In this document: positions 61,243 to 64,000 of the stretch, one piece after another | Layout: the number at the start of each line of letters is the position of its first letter | Position numbering within the stretch: the first letter of the stretch is position 1 | Assembly: GCA_910589375.1 (NCBI GenBank) | Contig: CAJUTK010000003.1 | Span: forward strand, 191,247 to 255,246 | From: an uncultured Bacilli bacterium | Lineage (GTDB): Bacteria > Bacillota_I > Bacilli_A > RF39 > UBA660 | Reading direction: 5' to 3' | Length of the DNA: 64,000 nt | Notes under the pieces: generated by a model | The model's input: only the letters and a program-made list of their open reading frames with translations | Told to the model about the DNA's origin: nothing | The model's database searches: none | Program-made: the position numbers and the translations under genes

Positions 61243-63270
61243 ATGGCAAATGATTTTATGACATTTCAGTTTGATGAAGATTGGTTTACTCCTAAAGAGG
61301 ATAATAAGCAAATAATGACAGTAGAAGATTATCTTGCTATGGATTATGATACCTTAAAAGAACATATTTATAGAAATCCAGATACTCCTTTATTAAAAGA
61401 ATCTTCTATTAAGAAAAAATTAATTGATAGTCCTAGAAAATATGATTTTATTTGGTTTGTGCAAGGTGCTAATGAGATTATTCTTGCTAGTCTTTTAGAT
61501 GAAGAAGGAATTTATATTTTGCAAAGTTCTACGGATGTAGTAGATAAATTAAATGCTATTATAACGTGTGAAACTTCTTGCCATTTTGCTTTCCAATCTG
61601 ATACATTTTGTGAGATGGTACTCTTAAATTGGTATGGCTTAGGTACTCTTTTCCATAGCTTAAATGAAAAAGAAGCTACTCCTTTTTTACAGTATCTAGA
61701 TAGAGATTATCCTAATAAGGTATTAGATTTATTTCCAAAACTCAGTGCTAAAACACAGGTAGAAATATTAAAGACAATAGATTTTTCTTTAGATAGAATT
61801 AATAGATTTTTAAGAGCAGGAAGAAAAGAAGCTATAGAATACATTCTTACAAATGATTTTAGAGTTCATACTTTAAGTGATTTTTCTTTCCAAGAACTTT
61901 ATACATTAGCTACTAAAAAAGTTTCTATTCCATTTCCTTTTTTACATCAAAAAAGTTTTATAGAAAAAATAAGTACGATAGGAAATGTAAAAGATTATCG
62001 TTATTTAATAAATGCACTTTCAGTATCAAATGATGTTTCTGAAATAGAATTGGCAAGAAAAGAGTACTATGAGAAACAATTTTCTAGCTATGATAAAGAA
62101 GAACAAATGCTAAAGCTTCATCTTATTTGGTATCAAGAAATTTCAAAAAGAATGGAAAGCGGAGAAGAATTGTATCCTTTTTTAGATGAAAATCTAGTAC
62201 CATTTTATGGAATAGGATCAGAAGAATTTAGTATCCGAAATAAAATAGTTGGTTTTTATCACAATAAAGATAAAGAAGGATTAAAAAATTTCTTTAGGCA
62301 AGAGAGTAGACTACAAATTACTAATATGGTTATTGATTATCACTTTGCTGAAATTCCTTATAATTTCTTTTTAGACTTAAGAGAATTAGTTCATTTTCAA
62401 GAAGGAGAAGGTAGAACCTTATCACAAGAAGAAATAGATGTTTATTCGAAATTATTAAGATTAGATGATTTATCATACGAGGAAGCTATGAAGCTACATG
62501 CTCATTTAAAAGAATATGATATGATTGAAAAGTATTATGATCATTTTAGAAGTGCGAAAGATAAGCAAGCTTCTTTAATTGAAGAGGCAATGCTTACAGA
62601 AAGCTCTGTTCAAAAATATAAAAATGAAACTTTATCAGCACGAGCAGGTGTTCCTATTTATGTATTAGATGGTGATGAATTCTATGCTTTCGTAAAAAGT
62701 AGCCATAGTTCTAAAGATATGCCATTAGATAGTAACTATCGTACTTATAGCGGTGATGGTGGTTCCTATTCACTAGATGGCTCTAATAAACTAAAAACAT
62801 TTAAAGATCCAAGAGATGTCTATAACTTTATTTATAAAAGCATTCCAAAGAGTCAGATTATTCATACTTATCCAGTCGATTCTTATAGTTTATATAAAAG
62901 AAATTTGGATACTTCAACGAAGCGCATTTATGAACTTCTGACTCCAGAAGAATTAGTTGGTAAGAGTAATAGCTATAATGAAATTTTAATGGCACTTCCA
63001 AATCCAGGTAAACCGCAAGATGAATTACAAGCTTCTCTAGAAGCTCCTGAACTACTAGGAATCTATTGTTACGATACAATAACGGATAATGATGTTATAA
63101 GCGCTAAAAATATGGGGATTGGAATTGTACTCGTAAAGACGAAAAGTTATCAAATAGATACTAGTAATAGGATGCGTTTAATGGATACCCACTTAAATAG
63201 CGGAAGTCAAAGTAAATATGAGTATTTACAGAGTATACAAGAAAATGATATGGAAGAAAGAAGAAAATGA
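61243..63270 (+). CDS. Large unrecognised cytosolic protein
   Basis: This 675-residue protein starts at the ATG preceded by GGATGTG. It is hydrophilic and helix-rich, with no membrane segment, signal peptide or catalytic motif that I recognise. The middle part (about 180-480) looks like irregular helical repeats (e.g. TQVEILKTIDFSLDRINRFLRAG). A C-terminal domain begins around 490 with AGVPIYVLDGDEFYAFVKSS and a compact alpha/beta end (GIGIVLVKTK). It forms its own unit. Function unknown. Confidence 0.6.
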   Translation: MANDFMTFQFDEDWFTPKEDNKQIMTVEDYLAMDYDTLKEHIYRNPDTPLLKESSIKKKLIDSPRKYDFIWFVQGANEIILASLLDEEGIYILQSSTDVVDKLNAIITCETSCHFAFQSDTFCEMVLLNWYGLGTLFHSLNEKEATPFLQYLDRDYPNKVLDLFPKLSAKTQVEILKTIDFSLDRINRFLRAGRKEAIEYILTNDFRVHTLSDFSFQELYTLATKKVSIPFPFLHQKSFIEKISTIGNVKDYRYLINALSVSNDVSEIELARKEYYEKQFSSYDKEEQMLKLHLIWYQEISKRMESGEELYPFLDENLVPFYGIGSEEFSIRNKIVGFYHNKDKEGLKNFFRQESRLQITNMVIDYHFAEIPYNFFLDLRELVHFQEGEGRTLSQEEIDVYSKLLRLDDLSYEEAMKLHAHLKEYDMIEKYYDHFRSAKDKQASLIEEAMLTESSVQKYKNETLSARAGVPIYVLDGDEFYAFVKSSHSSKDMPLDSNYRTYSGDGGSYSLDGSNKLKTFKDPRDVYNFIYKSIPKSQIIHTYPVDSYSLYKRNLDTSTKRIYELLTPEELVGKSNSYNEILMALPNPGKPQDELQASLEAPELLGIYCYDTITDNDVISAKNMGIGIVLVKTKSYQIDTSNRMRLMDTHLNSGSQSKYEYLQSIQENDMEERRK

Positions 63271-63343
63271 GTGTTCTAGAAATTCTTTTTTCCAAATATA
63301 CTAACAGGTATTATTGTACTTATTGTTAAAAAGAATAGAGACT

Positions 63344-63370
63344 AAAAAAGACCTTATGGTCTTTTTTATT
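63344..63370 (+). terminator. Terminator after the large unknown protein
   Basis: AAAAAAGACC and GGTCTTTTTT form a 10-bp stem. It is followed by an extended -10 (TGCTATAAT, 63372-63380) for the next gene. Confidence 0.85.
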
Positions 63371-63399
63371 ATGCTATAATAGTAGAAAGGAGAAGTATA

Positions 63400-64000
63400 A
63401 TGGAAAATTTAAGGCCATATAAACCTAAGCATCAATCTATTACTAAATTTTTATTTGAAAATAAAATTGTTTTAATGCTAGCTGATAAAGAGAAAAGAAC
63501 GGCATCCTATCATAAATTTGATTATCAAAATGAGAAATATTTTTGCATTGTGATGGACAGTAAAATGACATCTAAAAAGAAATTTTCAGTTATAAAATTT
63601 TTAGTAGATTATGCAATTGATCGTCAAAAAAAGCCAGACTGTATATATGTTGATAAAAGATATGAACTCGATGGAGATGTTTATTTATCTAAGAAGATGA
63701 ATGTTAGAATAAAAAGAATTGATAGAACTGTTAAGAATGCTTTGATTGCTTATCATTATTGTAAAATAAAAGAGTTATTATATAAGTATGATTTTGATGA
63801 TTTTTATAGACAATATCAAAGTGCAAGTAACAATGAATATGTTGATAGTGTAGTGTCCAAAATGAAAAGAGGGGTGATAAAGGGTACTTTTGATGAGTAT
63901 TGTTATATTGAAACTATAAAAAATATAATCCATTTATATGAAAAAGAAGTGGATAATAGAATTAATTATGAAAATCCTTCTTTTAATGATAATATGCTAT
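63400..64000 (+). CDS. Unrecognised protein, 3' end outside window
   Basis: The frame from ATG 63400 runs open to the window edge (200 codons). GAAAGGAG lies upstream, and TGCTATAAT is the -10. It is Lys/Tyr/Asp-rich with no membrane helix or recognised domain. Only the N-terminal part can be seen. Confidence 0.6.
   Translation, partial: MENLRPYKPKHQSITKFLFENKIVLMLADKEKRTASYHKFDYQNEKYFCIVMDSKMTSKKKFSVIKFLVDYAIDRQKKPDCIYVDKRYELDGDVYLSKKMNVRIKRIDRTVKNALIAYHYCKIKELLYKYDFDDFYRQYQSASNNEYVDSVVSKMKRGVIKGTFDEYCYIETIKNIIHLYEKEVDNRINYENPSFNDNML

Overview
The window looks like chromosome of a low-GC, endospore-forming Bacillota, probably a gut-type member of the Bacilli/Erysipelotrichia side. The evidence is the AT-rich sequence, Shine-Dalgarno sites of the GGAGG/GGTGG type, a yqfC-yqfD...ybeY-dgkA-cdd-era-yqzL-recO...glyS order close to Bacillus subtilis, an mraZ-rsmH-ftsL-pbp cluster, and clear spore genes (spoVAC/AD/AE, sspI, yqfC/yqfD, two YjcZ-like coat peptides, two promoters of the sigma-K form). 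TAA, TAG and TGA all act as stops, so the code is standard. No insertion sequence, integrase, phage block or CRISPR array was seen.

Layout. 1-3852: 3' part of a resistance-type UvrA-like ABC protein, then a promoter, a 26-codon Thr/Ile-rich leader ORF and a terminator ahead of a methyltransferase and a membrane protein. 3853-7224: a small accessory block ending at tRNA-Gly, with a YhcG/DUF1016 nuclease, a degenerate HAD-like protein and an unrecognised 256-aa protein. Two near-identical copies of a promoter-plus-structured-leader-plus-terminator element lie in front of the nuclease and the unknown gene. 7342-10275: a minus-strand operon of a 2-hydroxyacyl-CoA dehydratase activator and two DUF2229-type partners. 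10361-18754: cupin, MBL hydrolase, ddl, pyk, secreted/membrane paralogs, PHP phosphoesterase and a LysR regulator. 18809-24089: response regulator, kinase and ABC/FtsX transporter. 24165-27493: small surface proteins, tRNA-Ile, tRNA-Glu, an M23-like endolysin, a PLC-like protein and tRNA-Lys with a partial tRNA copy.

27667-32107 holds three tandem modular pilins, each a type IV prepilin helix with a von Willebrand A domain inserted before a pilin-like tail; the first has an in-frame amber codon and looks decayed. 32150-33927 is spoVAC-AD-AE. 33979-40300 is the yqfC...recO cluster, with vanZ and a hypothetical gene where phoH usually sits. 42014-44359 is a glycine T-box with a very short Stem I controlling an unknown gene and glyS. 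44367-53387 holds spore genes (sspI, a coat-like protein, YjcZ-like peptides), trmB, an envelope/stress set, a sensor with two periplasmic binding-protein domains and a degenerate GGDEF, recX and prsA. 53454-57357 is the division cluster with four 10-bp MraZ operator repeats. 57426-61177 is a phospholipid cluster (CDP-alcohol transferase, two PlsC acyltransferases, acyl-CoA ligase). The window ends with two unrecognised proteins, the last cut by the window edge.

The most promising undescribed items are the duplicated structured leader (3883-4003 and 6192-6316), the Thr-rich leader/attenuator (2185-2406), the tandem vWA-modular pilins and the minimal glycine T-box.
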